Part shown: positions 8,100 to 17,222 of the stretch, in pieces | Numbering within the stretch: the first letter of the stretch is position 1 | Layout: each line of letters begins with the position of its first letter | Source: Candidatus Gastranaerophilales bacterium | GTDB taxonomy: Bacteria > Cyanobacteriota > Vampirovibrionia > Gastranaerophilales > Gastranaerophilaceae | Direction of reading: 5' to 3' | Length of the DNA stretch: 49,717 nt | Assembly (NCBI GenBank): GCA_944322895.1 | Contig: CALUQL010000007.1 | Location: 1-49,717, forward strand | Notes under the pieces: model-generated | Told to the model about the DNA's origin: nothing | Database searches by the model: none | What the model saw: only the letters and a program-made list of their open reading frames with translations | Made by a program: the position numbers and the translations under genes

Positions 8100-8993
8100 T
8101 TAATGCTTACCTAGGATTTTGGAAATCTTTTCTACTATTCCTATTAAAATTTCAGATTTAATATTATTTGAATTTAGTATATCACATGCTTTATCACAAA
8201 GGAATAGTGCTTGTTTTTTTGCTTCATCTATTCCATACATAGAAACGTATGTTGATTTTTCTGCATTTATATCTTTCCCCGGAGTTTTTCCAATTTCTTC
8301 CAGAGTTGCAGTTACATCAAGGATATCATCATATATTTGAAAAGCATGACCATAATATTGTGCAAATTTTGTTATATCTTCAAGCTGTTTTTCATTAGCA
8401 CCTGCAATTATAGCACCTGAACGAACTGCTAATTTGAAAAGCCTTGCTGTTTTGTATTCATATATAAAATCAAGAGTTTCTTTAGATATTTTCTTTTTTT
8501 CTGAATCTATATCGACAATTTGCCCGGAAATAATTCCATCAACCCCTGCGGCCATAAAAAATTCGTTAAGAACTTTCAGTATTGTTTCAGGTTTAACCGA
8601 GGATGGTGTTTTATCTATAATAATTTTTGGTGCGAAACTTAGAAGAGCATCGCCAGCTAAAACTGCTGTAGATTCACCAAAAACTTTATGATTTGTAGGC
8701 TTTCCTCTTCTGAAATCATCATTATCCATGCAGGGTAAATCGTCATGAATTAAACTTTGACAATGTAGCATTTCAATTGCTGTAGCAGTTGGAATAATTT
8801 GTTCTATAGATGCGCCTAAAATAGTTGCTGTTTCTATTGCCATAACGGGTCTTAGTCTTTTTCCGCCGGCAAGAAGTGAATATTTCATTGATTTATATAT
8901 GTTTTCAGGGTATATAACTTCAATATATTTATCTATATGCACATCTACAATGTTTTTTAATTGATTATATTTTTCTTTTGCCAAATCGTTCAT
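8100..8993 (-). CDS. ispA: Polyprenyl diphosphate synthase (farnesyl/geranylgeranyl type)
   Basis: This enzyme condenses isopentenyl diphosphate with allylic diphosphates to make C15-C20 prenyl chains. All family motifs are present: GGKRLRP, the first Asp-rich motif in HDDLPCMDNDD with RRGKPTNH after it, GQIVDI, and the second Asp-rich motif QIYDDILD followed by GKTPGKD. The length, 297 aa, is normal. The last few residues (ISKILGKH) differ from the broken copy (ISEGINKCS), as expected if this 3' end was replaced by recombination. It starts 4 bases after rsgA, so the two are one transcript. Product length cannot be told from sequence alone. Confidence 0.95.
   Translation of the reverse strand: MNDLAKEKYNQLKNIVDVHIDKYIEVIYPENIYKSMKYSLLAGGKRLRPVMAIETATILGASIEQIIPTATAIEMLHCQSLIHDDLPCMDNDDFRRGKPTNHKVFGESTAVLAGDALLSFAPKIIIDKTPSSVKPETILKVLNEFFMAAGVDGIISGQIVDIDSEKKKISKETLDFIYEYKTARLFKLAVRSGAIIAGANEKQLEDITKFAQYYGHAFQIYDDILDVTATLEEIGKTPGKDINAEKSTYVSMYGIDEAKKQALFLCDKACDILNSNNIKSEILIGIVEKISKILGKH
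8121..8373 (-). repeat. 253-bp direct repeat, copy B (inside complete ispA)
   Basis: This is the partner of 6818-7070. The two differ at 9 positions, giving two amino-acid changes (Gly/Asp in the GKTPGKD region and Gly/Arg near the C-terminus). Confidence 0.95.
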
Positions 8994-8997
8994 AAAT

Positions 8998-10005
8998 TTA
9001 TTCTATTTCATCCTTATACATATTTTGTTTTAATGTTTTTCTTGAAACCGCTCTTTTTTTGTGTGAAATCTTTGCCATTATTTTGTTTTGATTGAATTTT
9101 GTATTTTTCTCATCTTTTATTGATTCTTTTGAAATTCTTTCTTCGTATTCTTTAGCTTCCGTTACAAATTTCTTGTAACTTTCAAATCGTGTTTCATCCA
9201 TGTCCGTTGTGATTTCTTTATAAGAACATCCGTCTTCATTTATGTGCAAACAATCTTTATATTTGCAAACATAATCGTAGTCTTTCATTTCTACAAATAG
9301 ATTTTTTATTTCACTTGGTAATATAAAATCAAATTTTAAGTGCGAAAAACCAGGAGTATCTACAATAAATGTGTTTTTTTGAACTTCAATTAATTCACAA
9401 TGTCTTGTAGTATGAACACCTTTCTTTGTTTTATCACTAACAGGAAGAGTTCTTTGCTTTGGTGTATTTAAAATAGCATTTATTATTGAAGATTTACCAA
9501 CACCTGAAGCTCCACAAAGAATTGACGTATTATTCTCTAATATAGGTTCAATTTGATCAAGTCCTGTTTTTGTTAGTGCAGATGTAAAAATAACTTGATA
9601 ATTTAATGGTATATAAATATCAATAATTCTTGCTTTTAAATCATCAAATTCTTCTATGTCTTCTTTGTTAAAACATAAAATCGGTTTTAGTTTATGATAT
9701 TCACAGTGTGCAATATATCTGTTCAGTTGTTCAAAATTCAAATCTGGTTCTTTTAAAGCAGATACAATAATTACTTGTGATACATTTGCTACTTTAGGTC
9801 TTGAAATTAATGTTTTTCTTTCCTGAATTTCAGAAATAAAGGCTTGAAGGGAATTTTTGTCAAGTTGTTCAAGTTTAACATAGTCTCCCGTATAAACTTG
9901 GGCTTTTTGCTTTTTTAAAACAGTTCTTAGTTTTGCTTCAATAATTCCGATTGAAGTCTCAACATAATAAAAATCTGAAAATATCTTAATTACACGCCCT
10001 ATCAT
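8998..10005 (-). CDS. rsgA: Ribosome small-subunit biogenesis GTPase RsgA
   Basis: This circularly permuted GTPase acts in late 30S maturation. An N-terminal OB-fold (about 1-70) is followed by the permuted G domain: G4 NKED, then the P loop GASGVGKSS, a switch region with KKGVHTTRH, and G3 DTPGFSHL. The C-terminal zinc site is formed by CKYKDCLH and a further Cys. The 335-aa product has a basic tail (about the last 40 residues) that may bind rRNA. It is the first gene of the minus-strand operon and lies 111 bases from the divergent pnp. Confidence 0.96.
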   Translation of the reverse strand: MIGRVIKIFSDFYYVETSIGIIEAKLRTVLKKQKAQVYTGDYVKLEQLDKNSLQAFISEIQERKTLISRPKVANVSQVIIVSALKEPDLNFEQLNRYIAHCEYHKLKPILCFNKEDIEEFDDLKARIIDIYIPLNYQVIFTSALTKTGLDQIEPILENNTSILCGASGVGKSSIINAILNTPKQRTLPVSDKTKKGVHTTRHCELIEVQKNTFIVDTPGFSHLKFDFILPSEIKNLFVEMKDYDYVCKYKDCLHINEDGCSYKEITTDMDETRFESYKKFVTEAKEYEERISKESIKDEKNTKFNQNKIMAKISHKKRAVSRKTLKQNMYKDEIE

Positions 10006-10116
10006 AGTCTAGATATTACAACAATAATAAATAAAATGGAATAAATATACATAAATAAATATTTAAGTTATAATATTAAGCGAAAATAGAAGTGTATAAA
10101 AAGAAAAGAGAAAAAC

Positions 10117-12252
10117 ATGGTAGAAACAAAGAAAATTGAAATACCTGTAGGCGGCAAAGTTGTTACAATTGAAACAGGTAAGTATGCGAAATCAGCTACC
10201 AGCTCAGTTACTGTGAGATGTGGAGATACAATGTTATTTGTACATTGTTGTGTAAGCCCTGAACCAAGAGTTGGTATAGACTTTTTCCCATTATTGATTG
10301 ATTATGAAGAAAGAATGTCTGCGATAGGCAGAATTCCCGGAGGATATAACAGAAGCGAAGGTAAAGCAAGTGATAAGGCTATATTGGTATCAAGATTGAT
10401 TGATAGACCTATTAGACCTTTATTCCCCAAAGGATATAGAAATGATATTCAAATAGTAGCGCAATTGTTTAGCTATGATCAACAAAATCAACCTGATACT
10501 TTAGCTATGTTAGGTGCTTCTGCTGCTTTAATGTTATCAGGTGCACCATTTGAAGGTCCTATTGGTGCCGTTAGAGTTTCAAAAATTGATGGTCAGTTAA
10601 TTGCAAATCCAACACACCAAGAAGCTGATAAATCTAACTTGGATATTGTTGTTGCAGGTACACATGACAGCGTTATTATGGTTGAAGCCGGATGTAAATT
10701 CGTTACTGAAGATGAAATTATGGAAGCTGTTGAATTTGCACAAGTTGAAATTAAGAAACAATGTGAAGCGCAACTTCAATTTGCTCAAGATTGCGGTGTT
10801 GTCAGAGAAGAGTTTGTAAATCCGTATGATACAACAGAACTTAAAAATTTAATTAACGAAGTTGCACATGATATGATTTTCGACGCATATCATAATTTTG
10901 ACAGAAAATATAGACAAGATAAGCTTGATGAAGCGAAAAAACTTGTAAAAGAAAAAGTTGAAGCACTTCCTGAAGATCATTATATTCACAAGATTATAGA
11001 AGAAACTGGTATTGACTTTGTTGCAGAAGAATTTAAAGCTGCAGAAAAGAAAATAATGCGTGCTATGATTTTAGATGAAGGAGTTCGTGCAGACGGAAGA
11101 AAACCTAATGAAGTACGTCCTATTTGGTGTGAAGTTGGTGTTATTCCAAGAGCTCACGGTAGTGCCGTATTTACAAGAGGACAAACTCAAATATTATCTG
11201 TTGCAACATTGGCAGGTCCTGGTATGAAACAAGAACTGGACGGTGTAGATCCTGAAACAGAAAAATATTACATGCATAAATATATTTTCCCAGGATATTC
11301 AGTAGGCGAAGTAAAACCATTAAGAGGTCCTGGAAGAAGAGAAGTTGGTCATGGAAATTTAGCTGAAAGAGCAAATGTACCAGCACTTCCATCTCAAGAA
11401 GAATTTGGTTATACAATAAGAGTTACTTCTGATGTATTAGAATCAAACGGTTCAACATCAATGGGTTCAACTTGCGGCTCATCAATGGCTTTAATGAATG
11501 CAGGTGTTCCTGTAAAATGTATGATAGGTGGTGTTGCAATGGGTATGATTACAGAGCCCGGACGTGAACCTGTCGTATTAACTGATATTCAAGGAATAGA
11601 AGATTTCCTTGGAGATATGGATTTTAAAGTTACAGGAAATGATGACGGTATTACAGCTCTTCAAATGGATATGAAAGCAAAAGGTATTGCTAACGATACA
11701 TTGAGAAAAGCTTTAGCACAAGCAAAAGAAGGAAGACTTCACATTTTGTCAAAAATGAGAGAAGTTATTACAGAGCCAGCTAAAGAACTTTCACCATATG
11801 CACCGAGAATATTTACAATGACTATTCCAACTGAGGATATCGGAACTGTAATCGGACCTGGAGGAAAAAATATAAGAGGTATAATTGAAGCTTCAGGTGC
11901 AGAAATAGATATTCAAGATGATGGCAGAGTTACAATAACTTCAAACGACAAAGAAGGTGCCGATATAGCAAGACATATGATTAGCCAAATGACATTTAAA
12001 CCTGTTGAAGGTTTAGTATGTAAAGGTAAAGTTGTTAAAATTGTACAATTCGGTGCATTTATAGAATTGGCTCCAGGAAAAGACGGAATGGTTCACATAT
12101 CTCAAGTATGCAAAGAAAGAATTGATACAATTGAAGGAAAACTTAATGTTGGTGATATAGTAACTGTTAAAATTATAAAAATTGATGATAGAGGTAAAGT
12201 AAGCTTAACTATAAAAGGTGTTACGGAAGAAGAAGCCGCTAATTGTCTGTAG
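10117..12252 (+). CDS. pnp: Polyribonucleotide nucleotidyltransferase (PNPase)
   Basis: PNPase degrades RNA 3' to 5' by phosphorolysis. The 711-aa protein has the full order: a first RNase PH-like domain (with FFPLLIDYEERM), a helical linker, a second RNase PH domain (EGVRADGRKPNEVRP; STSMGSTCGSS), a KH domain (IGTVIGPGGKNIRGI) and an S1 domain (GKVVKIVQFGAFIEL). AAGAGA lies just upstream of the ATG. A terminator hairpin follows, so it is probably transcribed alone. Confidence 0.97.
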   Translation: MVETKKIEIPVGGKVVTIETGKYAKSATSSVTVRCGDTMLFVHCCVSPEPRVGIDFFPLLIDYEERMSAIGRIPGGYNRSEGKASDKAILVSRLIDRPIRPLFPKGYRNDIQIVAQLFSYDQQNQPDTLAMLGASAALMLSGAPFEGPIGAVRVSKIDGQLIANPTHQEADKSNLDIVVAGTHDSVIMVEAGCKFVTEDEIMEAVEFAQVEIKKQCEAQLQFAQDCGVVREEFVNPYDTTELKNLINEVAHDMIFDAYHNFDRKYRQDKLDEAKKLVKEKVEALPEDHYIHKIIEETGIDFVAEEFKAAEKKIMRAMILDEGVRADGRKPNEVRPIWCEVGVIPRAHGSAVFTRGQTQILSVATLAGPGMKQELDGVDPETEKYYMHKYIFPGYSVGEVKPLRGPGRREVGHGNLAERANVPALPSQEEFGYTIRVTSDVLESNGSTSMGSTCGSSMALMNAGVPVKCMIGGVAMGMITEPGREPVVLTDIQGIEDFLGDMDFKVTGNDDGITALQMDMKAKGIANDTLRKALAQAKEGRLHILSKMREVITEPAKELSPYAPRIFTMTIPTEDIGTVIGPGGKNIRGIIEASGAEIDIQDDGRVTITSNDKEGADIARHMISQMTFKPVEGLVCKGKVVKIVQFGAFIELAPGKDGMVHISQVCKERIDTIEGKLNVGDIVTVKIIKIDDRGKVSLTIKGVTEEEAANCL

Positions 12253-12274
12253 TCTTTAAGATAAATTAAAATAT

Positions 12275-12312
12275 ATAGCCTAAAAGTTCCAATCGTAGAA
12301 TTTTTAGGCTAT
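12275..12312 (+). terminator. Hairpin after pnp
   Basis: An 11-base stem (ATAGCCTAAAA / TTTTAGGCTAT) closes a 16-base loop and is followed by a weak T-rich tail. It lies between pnp and the patatin gene. Confidence 0.7.
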
Positions 12313-12339
12313 TATTTATTGTATAAGTGAGGTTTAGTT

Positions 12340-13542
12340 TTGGAAAATTCAATTAAATATAATTGTATATTTGGTGGTGGCGGAGTTCGAGGAATGTGCT
12401 ATATAGGTGTATTAAAAGCACTGAAAGAATTGGATATAGAACTTGATAATATAGCAGGCTCGTCAGTTGGTGCAGTATTTGCCGGATTATTAGCCGCAGG
12501 ATATAACGAAAAAGAAATACAAGAAATGTTTTTTAATTTCAATTTTAATATGTTTAGGGATATTAATATAAATTTATTTAACACTGATATTTCCTTAAGT
12601 AAAGGTGAAATATTTCTTGATTGGTTAAGAGAGAAAATAGGCAAAAAAGTTTTGGGAGACAGATATCGTGAAAATTCAAAGGTAAAATTTAAAGATTTGG
12701 ATAGAAATTTACATATTTTAACTTTAGATATAAATACTAATACTCCATATATTTTCTCAAAAGAAAATACCCCGGAAGAAGAAGTAGCCTTCGCGATAAG
12801 AACATCAGCATGTATGCCGGGATTAATGAAACCAATAAGTATAGGCGAAGCAATACTTGTAGATGGTGATTTGATAAAGAGTTGGGCTGGTTGTAATATT
12901 TATAATGATTTAAATACTTCTAATAATAGAATTTTAGAATTTAGATTAGAAGGTACAAAGGATAGTACAGATATAAAGAATCCATTAGATTACCTAAATT
13001 CTGTAATAAGTACAATTTGGTATTTGTGTACTGAAAATGTTTATAATTTGAATCATGAAAATGATAGGTATGACTATATTATTTTAGATGCCAAAAATGT
13101 TATTTTGTTCGATTTTAATATAAGTCAAGAAGAAAAAGAAAAGTTAATATATCAAGGTTATCAATCAACGATAAATTATTTTACGAAAACTATTATTGAT
13201 AAAAAGAAAAAAGTTTTAAACTCATATAAAAAAATACAACAAAATTTTAGATTTCTGAGAAATGCAATAATAAAGAATAAGCCGATTGATGCTCTTTTTA
13301 CAATAAATGAAGTTTTGTCTACAATGTATGAAGATACAAAGTATATAGATATATCAATATATTATAAAATTAAAGAATTAAAAGAAGGTCTAATTGCAAA
13401 TACAAAAAAACAATTTTTATTTTCAAGAAAAATAGATAATGAGACACAAATTAAAGAAAGATGTGATTTTGTAAAAATGCTAGTAGATGAAAGAATAAAT
13501 GAAATAGAAGAATATATAAAAAGATATTGTAAAAAATGTTAA
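12340..13542 (+). CDS. Patatin-like phospholipase
   Basis: The N-terminal half is a patatin domain. The oxyanion loop is GGGGVRG, the nucleophile elbow is GSSVG (Ser42), and the catalytic Asp is in VDGD near residue 175. It would hydrolyse acyl ester bonds in lipids. The C-terminal 190 residues are Lys/Glu/Ile-rich, probably helical, and match nothing I know. The start is TTG, chosen because GTGAGG lies about 8 bases upstream and no ATG precedes the catalytic loop. The length, 400 aa, is longer than the minimal domain. Confidence 0.88.
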   Translation: MENSIKYNCIFGGGGVRGMCYIGVLKALKELDIELDNIAGSSVGAVFAGLLAAGYNEKEIQEMFFNFNFNMFRDININLFNTDISLSKGEIFLDWLREKIGKKVLGDRYRENSKVKFKDLDRNLHILTLDINTNTPYIFSKENTPEEEVAFAIRTSACMPGLMKPISIGEAILVDGDLIKSWAGCNIYNDLNTSNNRILEFRLEGTKDSTDIKNPLDYLNSVISTIWYLCTENVYNLNHENDRYDYIILDAKNVILFDFNISQEEKEKLIYQGYQSTINYFTKTIIDKKKKVLNSYKKIQQNFRFLRNAIIKNKPIDALFTINEVLSTMYEDTKYIDISIYYKIKELKEGLIANTKKQFLFSRKIDNETQIKERCDFVKMLVDERINEIEEYIKRYCKKC

Positions 13543-13619
13543 GATTGAGTACATGACCTAACAAATTATTTTATAATTGCATTTTATATTTGTGAGAAGC
13601 AATAAGAGTGGAGTATTAA

Positions 13620-14471
13620 ATGTCAAAAGACGGTATATTGGAAACATCACAATACAAAATTTCTCAAGAGAGAGATATTAGTATTGCTGTGTTTAAGATA
13701 GTTGACGGAATAAAAGATATACTAGAAGAAGATAGACAGCAAAAACAGCCTCTTATTCTATCTATAAACGAGAAACTGATAATAAAAACAGTAAAAGAAT
13801 TTTTAACGAATAAACATAAACAATGTTTAATTGGAATAACGGGTGAATCAGCATCAGGTAAGACTACATTAGTGAATTATGTTTCAAAAGCTTTAAGAAA
13901 GAAATTATTTAATGAGACATATACGACATTATGTTGTGATGATTATTATAAAGATACATCTGAAGAATTAAAAGCAGCAGGTAGTTATGAAGAATTATAC
14001 AAAACAGGTTTTAGTTTTGATAAGCCTGATGCTATAAATCTGGATTTAATGCGTGCTCATTTGATAAGTTTGAAAAACGGATGTGGTGTAAATGCCCCTG
14101 AATATGACTTTGTAACTTGTGAGAGTATTCCAAATCGTGCCTATAAAAATCCTACACGCGCAATATTGGCAGAAGGTTTATATGTATTAGGTGATGAGCT
14201 AGTTGATTTATTTGATATAAAAGTATATGTATTTACTCCTTTTGAAAAAATAAAGGAACGTTGGTTTACAAGAGCAATATTGAGAGGGAAGACAGGTAGT
14301 GCCGCCGAACATCAATTTAATGATGTAAATACAACCGCGCAAATATATATAAGACCAACAATGCAGAATGCAGATATTGTAATTAATGGTCTAACAAGTG
14401 CAGAATATATAGAAGAAATTACAACAAAAGTTATTAATCTGATAAATGATGTAGTTAATTTTTATAAATAG
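13620..14471 (+). CDS. Uridine kinase / phosphoribulokinase family ATPase
   Basis: A P loop (GITGESASGKTT) is followed by CCDDYYKD, typical of the uridine kinase family, and by AEGLYVL and RAILRGKTG regions that match the Walker B and lid parts. About 70 N-terminal residues precede the P loop, which plain uridine kinases lack. It probably phosphorylates a nucleoside or related small molecule, but the substrate is not certain. GTGGAGT lies upstream of the ATG, and a strong terminator follows. Confidence 0.8.
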   Translation: MSKDGILETSQYKISQERDISIAVFKIVDGIKDILEEDRQQKQPLILSINEKLIIKTVKEFLTNKHKQCLIGITGESASGKTTLVNYVSKALRKKLFNETYTTLCCDDYYKDTSEELKAAGSYEELYKTGFSFDKPDAINLDLMRAHLISLKNGCGVNAPEYDFVTCESIPNRAYKNPTRAILAEGLYVLGDELVDLFDIKVYVFTPFEKIKERWFTRAILRGKTGSAAEHQFNDVNTTAQIYIRPTMQNADIVINGLTSAEYIEEITTKVINLINDVVNFYK

Positions 14472-14492
14472 ATAAAGGAAATGTTAAAAAGG

Positions 14493-14528
14493 ATTTGCAT
14501 TTTTGTAAAAAAATGTAAATTTTTTTTT
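14493..14528 (+). terminator. Intrinsic terminator after the uridine-kinase-like gene
   Basis: A 12-base stem (ATTTGCATTTTT / AAAAATGTAAAT, one G-U pair) with a 4-base loop runs directly into eight T residues. The remaining 180 bases before the next gene show no further clear structure. Confidence 0.85.
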
Positions 14529-14710
14529 ATTTTTATTCGAAAAAAATTAAAGAAAGAAATTGTAAATCCGATAAAATAATCAGTAATATCAATGTTTTAT
14601 AAATAAGCAAGGTAAAGACGAGGCTATTTATAATATTAAAGTAATAGGCAATAAATATTATTCAAATGTTTTAGTATTAATGTAGTCTTGTCATAGCAAG
14701 GAGAATTTTT

Positions 14711-14995
14711 GTGGCGAAACCCAAGGCTAAGGCGACACTACAACTTCATATAAATAGGGTAAGGAATTTTTTGAATTTCACTAGAGCATTCTTGAAAAAG
14801 AATAACCCAATAAAGATATTTATAGCAAGTACATTGGCTTATATTAAAGATATTGCGACAGTGAAACAAAAACTAAAAAAAATCGAGTACCGTATTAATT
14901 ATGAAAAATACAAACTAAAAAAAACAGAACTGATTCTTGCGCAGAATTCAGAGCATGTGTTTTTAAAAGGCAGGTCACTTAATCAAACAAGGTAA
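14711..14995 (+). CDS. Small basic hypothetical protein, 94 aa
   Basis: The start is GTG with AAGGAG about 8 bases upstream. The product is very basic (Lys/Arg/Asn-rich) with one mildly hydrophobic stretch near residues 34-46 and a helical, coiled-coil-like second half. I recognise no family. It lies 5 bases before the next small gene and is very likely co-transcribed with it. A role in binding nucleic acid or a partner protein would be a guess. Confidence 0.6.
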   Translation: MAKPKAKATLQLHINRVRNFLNFTRAFLKKNNPIKIFIASTLAYIKDIATVKQKLKKIEYRINYEKYKLKKTELILAQNSEHVFLKGRSLNQTR

Positions 14996-15000
14996 AATCA

Positions 15001-15339
15001 ATGGGATTTTTAATTGCATTTAGTAGAAAGATGTATCTAACATCATACATAAATAAGCTTGAAAGTAAGTTAAATGATATAACTACACAAAAGCTTAATC
15101 TTACAGATACTATTTCACAATTAACAAGTCAAATAAGTGATATTGGAAATACGGATTCGCCTGCCGTAAAACAGTTGGAGGCAAGAAAAGTAGAGTTAGA
15201 AAATTTAGATAAACATTTGGAAATGAGAATGCAAAAGGTACAAACTCAATTGCAAGCTGCAAATACAGAATTGCAATCTGCTGACCAAATGTTGCAACAA
15301 AATCTACAACGTTCGTTCTCGTATAATGCCGGCGGTTAA
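15001..15339 (+). CDS. Small coiled-coil protein, 112 aa
   Basis: After a short hydrophobic N-terminus (MGFLIAFSRKMY) almost the whole product is predicted coiled coil. It has regular Leu/Ile/Met heptads, is rich in Gln, Ser and Thr, and ends in a Gly-rich tail. It resembles secretion- or appendage-associated helical proteins in style but has no diagnostic motif. AAGG lies upstream. A perfect terminator hairpin follows, closing the two-gene unit. Confidence 0.65.
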   Translation: MGFLIAFSRKMYLTSYINKLESKLNDITTQKLNLTDTISQLTSQISDIGNTDSPAVKQLEARKVELENLDKHLEMRMQKVQTQLQAANTELQSADQMLQQNLQRSFSYNAGG

Positions 15340-15362
15340 TTTATAAAAAATAAAATATAATT

Positions 15363-15392
15363 AAAAAGGGAACATAAGCTTGTTCCCTTTTT
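15363..15392 (+). terminator. Strong intrinsic terminator
   Basis: A perfect 12-base stem (AAAAAGGGAACA / TGTTCCCTTTTT) with a 6-base loop ends in five T. It separates the small-gene pair from the fatty-acid operon. Confidence 0.92.
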
Positions 15393-15395
15393 AAT

Positions 15396-15423
15396 TTGAC
15401 AAATAACATCTTCTATTTAAAAT
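15396..15423 (+). promoter_or_regulatory. Sigma-70-type promoter of the yceD-rpmF-plsX-fab operon
   Basis: TTGACA at 15396-15401 and TAAAAT at 15418-15423 are 16 bases apart. The expected transcription start falls within a few bases of the yceD ATG at 15432, so the leader would be nearly absent. Confidence 0.6.
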
Positions 15424-15431
15424 AAGAAAAT

Positions 15432-15923
15432 ATGAATATAAAGATATCAGAGATAGAGAATATAGATAATAAGATTAAAGATATAAACTTTTCAGAAATT
15501 TTTGAAGAGTTTAATAAAGATGTTCCAGTAGAAGCGAAATTACGAATAGAAGTAATTGGTACATATATAAAAATAAGTGGCAGAATAAAAGCTAAGTTAA
15601 ATTTAGTATGTGATTTATGTTTAAAAGAGTTTACAAAAGAATTTGAATTTAAAGTTGAAGAGTTTTATACAAAGTATGGCTTAAATCCCAGTAATTCCGA
15701 TGAGTTTGAGATAAAACAGAATAGTTTTATAGAAGAACTAAATGGAAAAGATGAGATAGATTTGTCAGATTTTGTTTACCAAAGTGTAATATTGCATATA
15801 CCAAATAAGCTTGTTTGTGATATAAATTGTAAAGGGAGTGAAATTGTTAATAAATATATAAAAACTGATTTCACAGATCCAAGATTAGAAGTATTTAAGA
15901 ATATAAAACTAGAAAAGGAATAA
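15432..15923 (+). CDS. yceD: YceD/DUF177 family protein
   Basis: The 163-aa protein contains the family region with CDLCLKEF (two of the conserved Cys) and a second pair near the end (LVCDINC). YceD is linked to rRNA or ribosome accumulation and lies directly before rpmF in most bacteria, as here (4-base gap). The ATG has only a poor AAGAAAA upstream, and the promoter is so close that the mRNA may be leaderless. Confidence 0.88.
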   Translation: MNIKISEIENIDNKIKDINFSEIFEEFNKDVPVEAKLRIEVIGTYIKISGRIKAKLNLVCDLCLKEFTKEFEFKVEEFYTKYGLNPSNSDEFEIKQNSFIEELNGKDEIDLSDFVYQSVILHIPNKLVCDINCKGSEIVNKYIKTDFTDPRLEVFKNIKLEKE

Positions 15924-15927
15924 AATC

Positions 15928-16131
15928 ATGGCAGTACCAAAGAAAAGAACAGGTAAATCAGCACAAGCAAAAAGAAGAGCAAATTGGAAAGGATCAGTTC
16001 CAGAAACAACAATTTGTACAAATTGTGGTGCAACTGTATTAACGCATACAGTATGTATGGAATGTGGAACATATAAAGGCGTAAAAGTAAGCAAAAAGGC
16101 TGAAAAGGCAGAAGTAAAAGACGCTGAATAA
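15928..16131 (+). CDS. rpmF: Ribosomal protein bL32
   Basis: This short basic protein starts MAVPKKRTGKSAQAKRRA, typical of L32. A zinc ribbon is formed by CTNC and CMEC. The length, 67 aa, includes a charged tail (KKAEKAEVKDAE) somewhat longer than in many bacteria. The order yceD-rpmF-plsX is the common bacterial one. Confidence 0.97.
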   Translation: MAVPKKRTGKSAQAKRRANWKGSVPETTICTNCGATVLTHTVCMECGTYKGVKVSKKAEKAEVKDAE

Positions 16132-16162
16132 TAACAAATAGAAAATGGGGATATAGGAAAGT

Positions 16163-17221
16163 ATGACTAGGATAGCTATAGATGCGATGGGAGGAGATTA
16201 TGCTCCTAAAGCGGTAGTAGAGGGTGCTGTATGGGCGGCAATGGAATATAATATTCCCATTGAGTTAGTGGGTAAGTTGTATGACATTGAAAGAGAGCTT
16301 GACCGTATTGATCAGGAAGGAATAGTTGTAGGCGGAGGAATGTTTGCAGCTAAAAAAATAAAGGTTAATACCAAAAAGCTTGATATAAAAAAGACTCATG
16401 CTTCTGAAGTAATAGAAATGGGTGAAGCTCCAGGACAAGCAATTAGAAAAAAGAAAAATTCCTCTATAGTACTATCCGTTAATGCTGTAGTGACAGGAAG
16501 TTCAGATGCCGTTGTTGCAGCGGGTTCAACAGGTGCAGCTATGGGTGCAAGTCTTTTTGGACTTGGAAGGCTTCACGGTATAGAAAGACCCGCAATCGCA
16601 ACTGTATTACCCACAATGAAAGGACCTTTGGTTTTAATGGACTCAGGAGCAAATACAGATTGTACTCCTGAGATGTTATATCAATTTGGTATAATGGGTT
16701 CTACTTATGCAAAATCTGTTTTAGGAATAGAAAATCCTAGAGTAGCGTTATTGAATATTGGAGAAGAAGCAGGTAAAGGTGATGAACTTGCTAAGGATAC
16801 ATATAAGATATTCGAGGAAAATAAAGATAAATTAAACTTCATAGGAAATGCGGAAGGAAAAGAAATTTTCTTAGGCAATTGTGATGTTATAGTTTGTGAT
16901 GGTTTTGTCGGAAACGTAACATTAAAAACAATTGAAGGTGTTGCTAGAATGTTCTTCTATATGGTTAAGCAAGAATTTTATCATGATCCGATTACAAAAA
17001 TGATAGGATTCTTCGTTAGACCGATATTAAAGAAAATGTATGCAAAAGTTAATTATGAAGAATTTGGTGGTGCATTATTACTTGGTGTAAAGGGAATAAC
17101 TGTTATTTGTCACGGACGTTCTTCTGCTTATGCTATTAAAAATGCTGTGAAAGTTGCTTATAATGCAGTAGAAGCCGGCGTAAATAAAAGTATTGCATCT
17201 TATTATGGGGAGATAGAATAA
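16163..17221 (+). CDS. plsX: Phosphate acyltransferase PlsX
   Basis: PlsX moves an acyl group from acyl-ACP to phosphate, feeding acyl phosphate into phospholipid synthesis. The sequence starts MTRIAIDAMGGDYAP and contains GSSDAVVAAGSTGA, VLMDSGANTDC and CDGFVGNVTLK, all typical of the family. At 352 aa it is of normal size. AGGAAAG lies upstream. It links fatty-acid and membrane lipid synthesis in this operon. Confidence 0.96.
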   Translation: MTRIAIDAMGGDYAPKAVVEGAVWAAMEYNIPIELVGKLYDIERELDRIDQEGIVVGGGMFAAKKIKVNTKKLDIKKTHASEVIEMGEAPGQAIRKKKNSSIVLSVNAVVTGSSDAVVAAGSTGAAMGASLFGLGRLHGIERPAIATVLPTMKGPLVLMDSGANTDCTPEMLYQFGIMGSTYAKSVLGIENPRVALLNIGEEAGKGDELAKDTYKIFEENKDKLNFIGNAEGKEIFLGNCDVIVCDGFVGNVTLKTIEGVARMFFYMVKQEFYHDPITKMIGFFVRPILKKMYAKVNYEEFGGALLLGVKGITVICHGRSSAYAIKNAVKVAYNAVEAGVNKSIASYYGEIE

Positions 17222-17222
17222 A

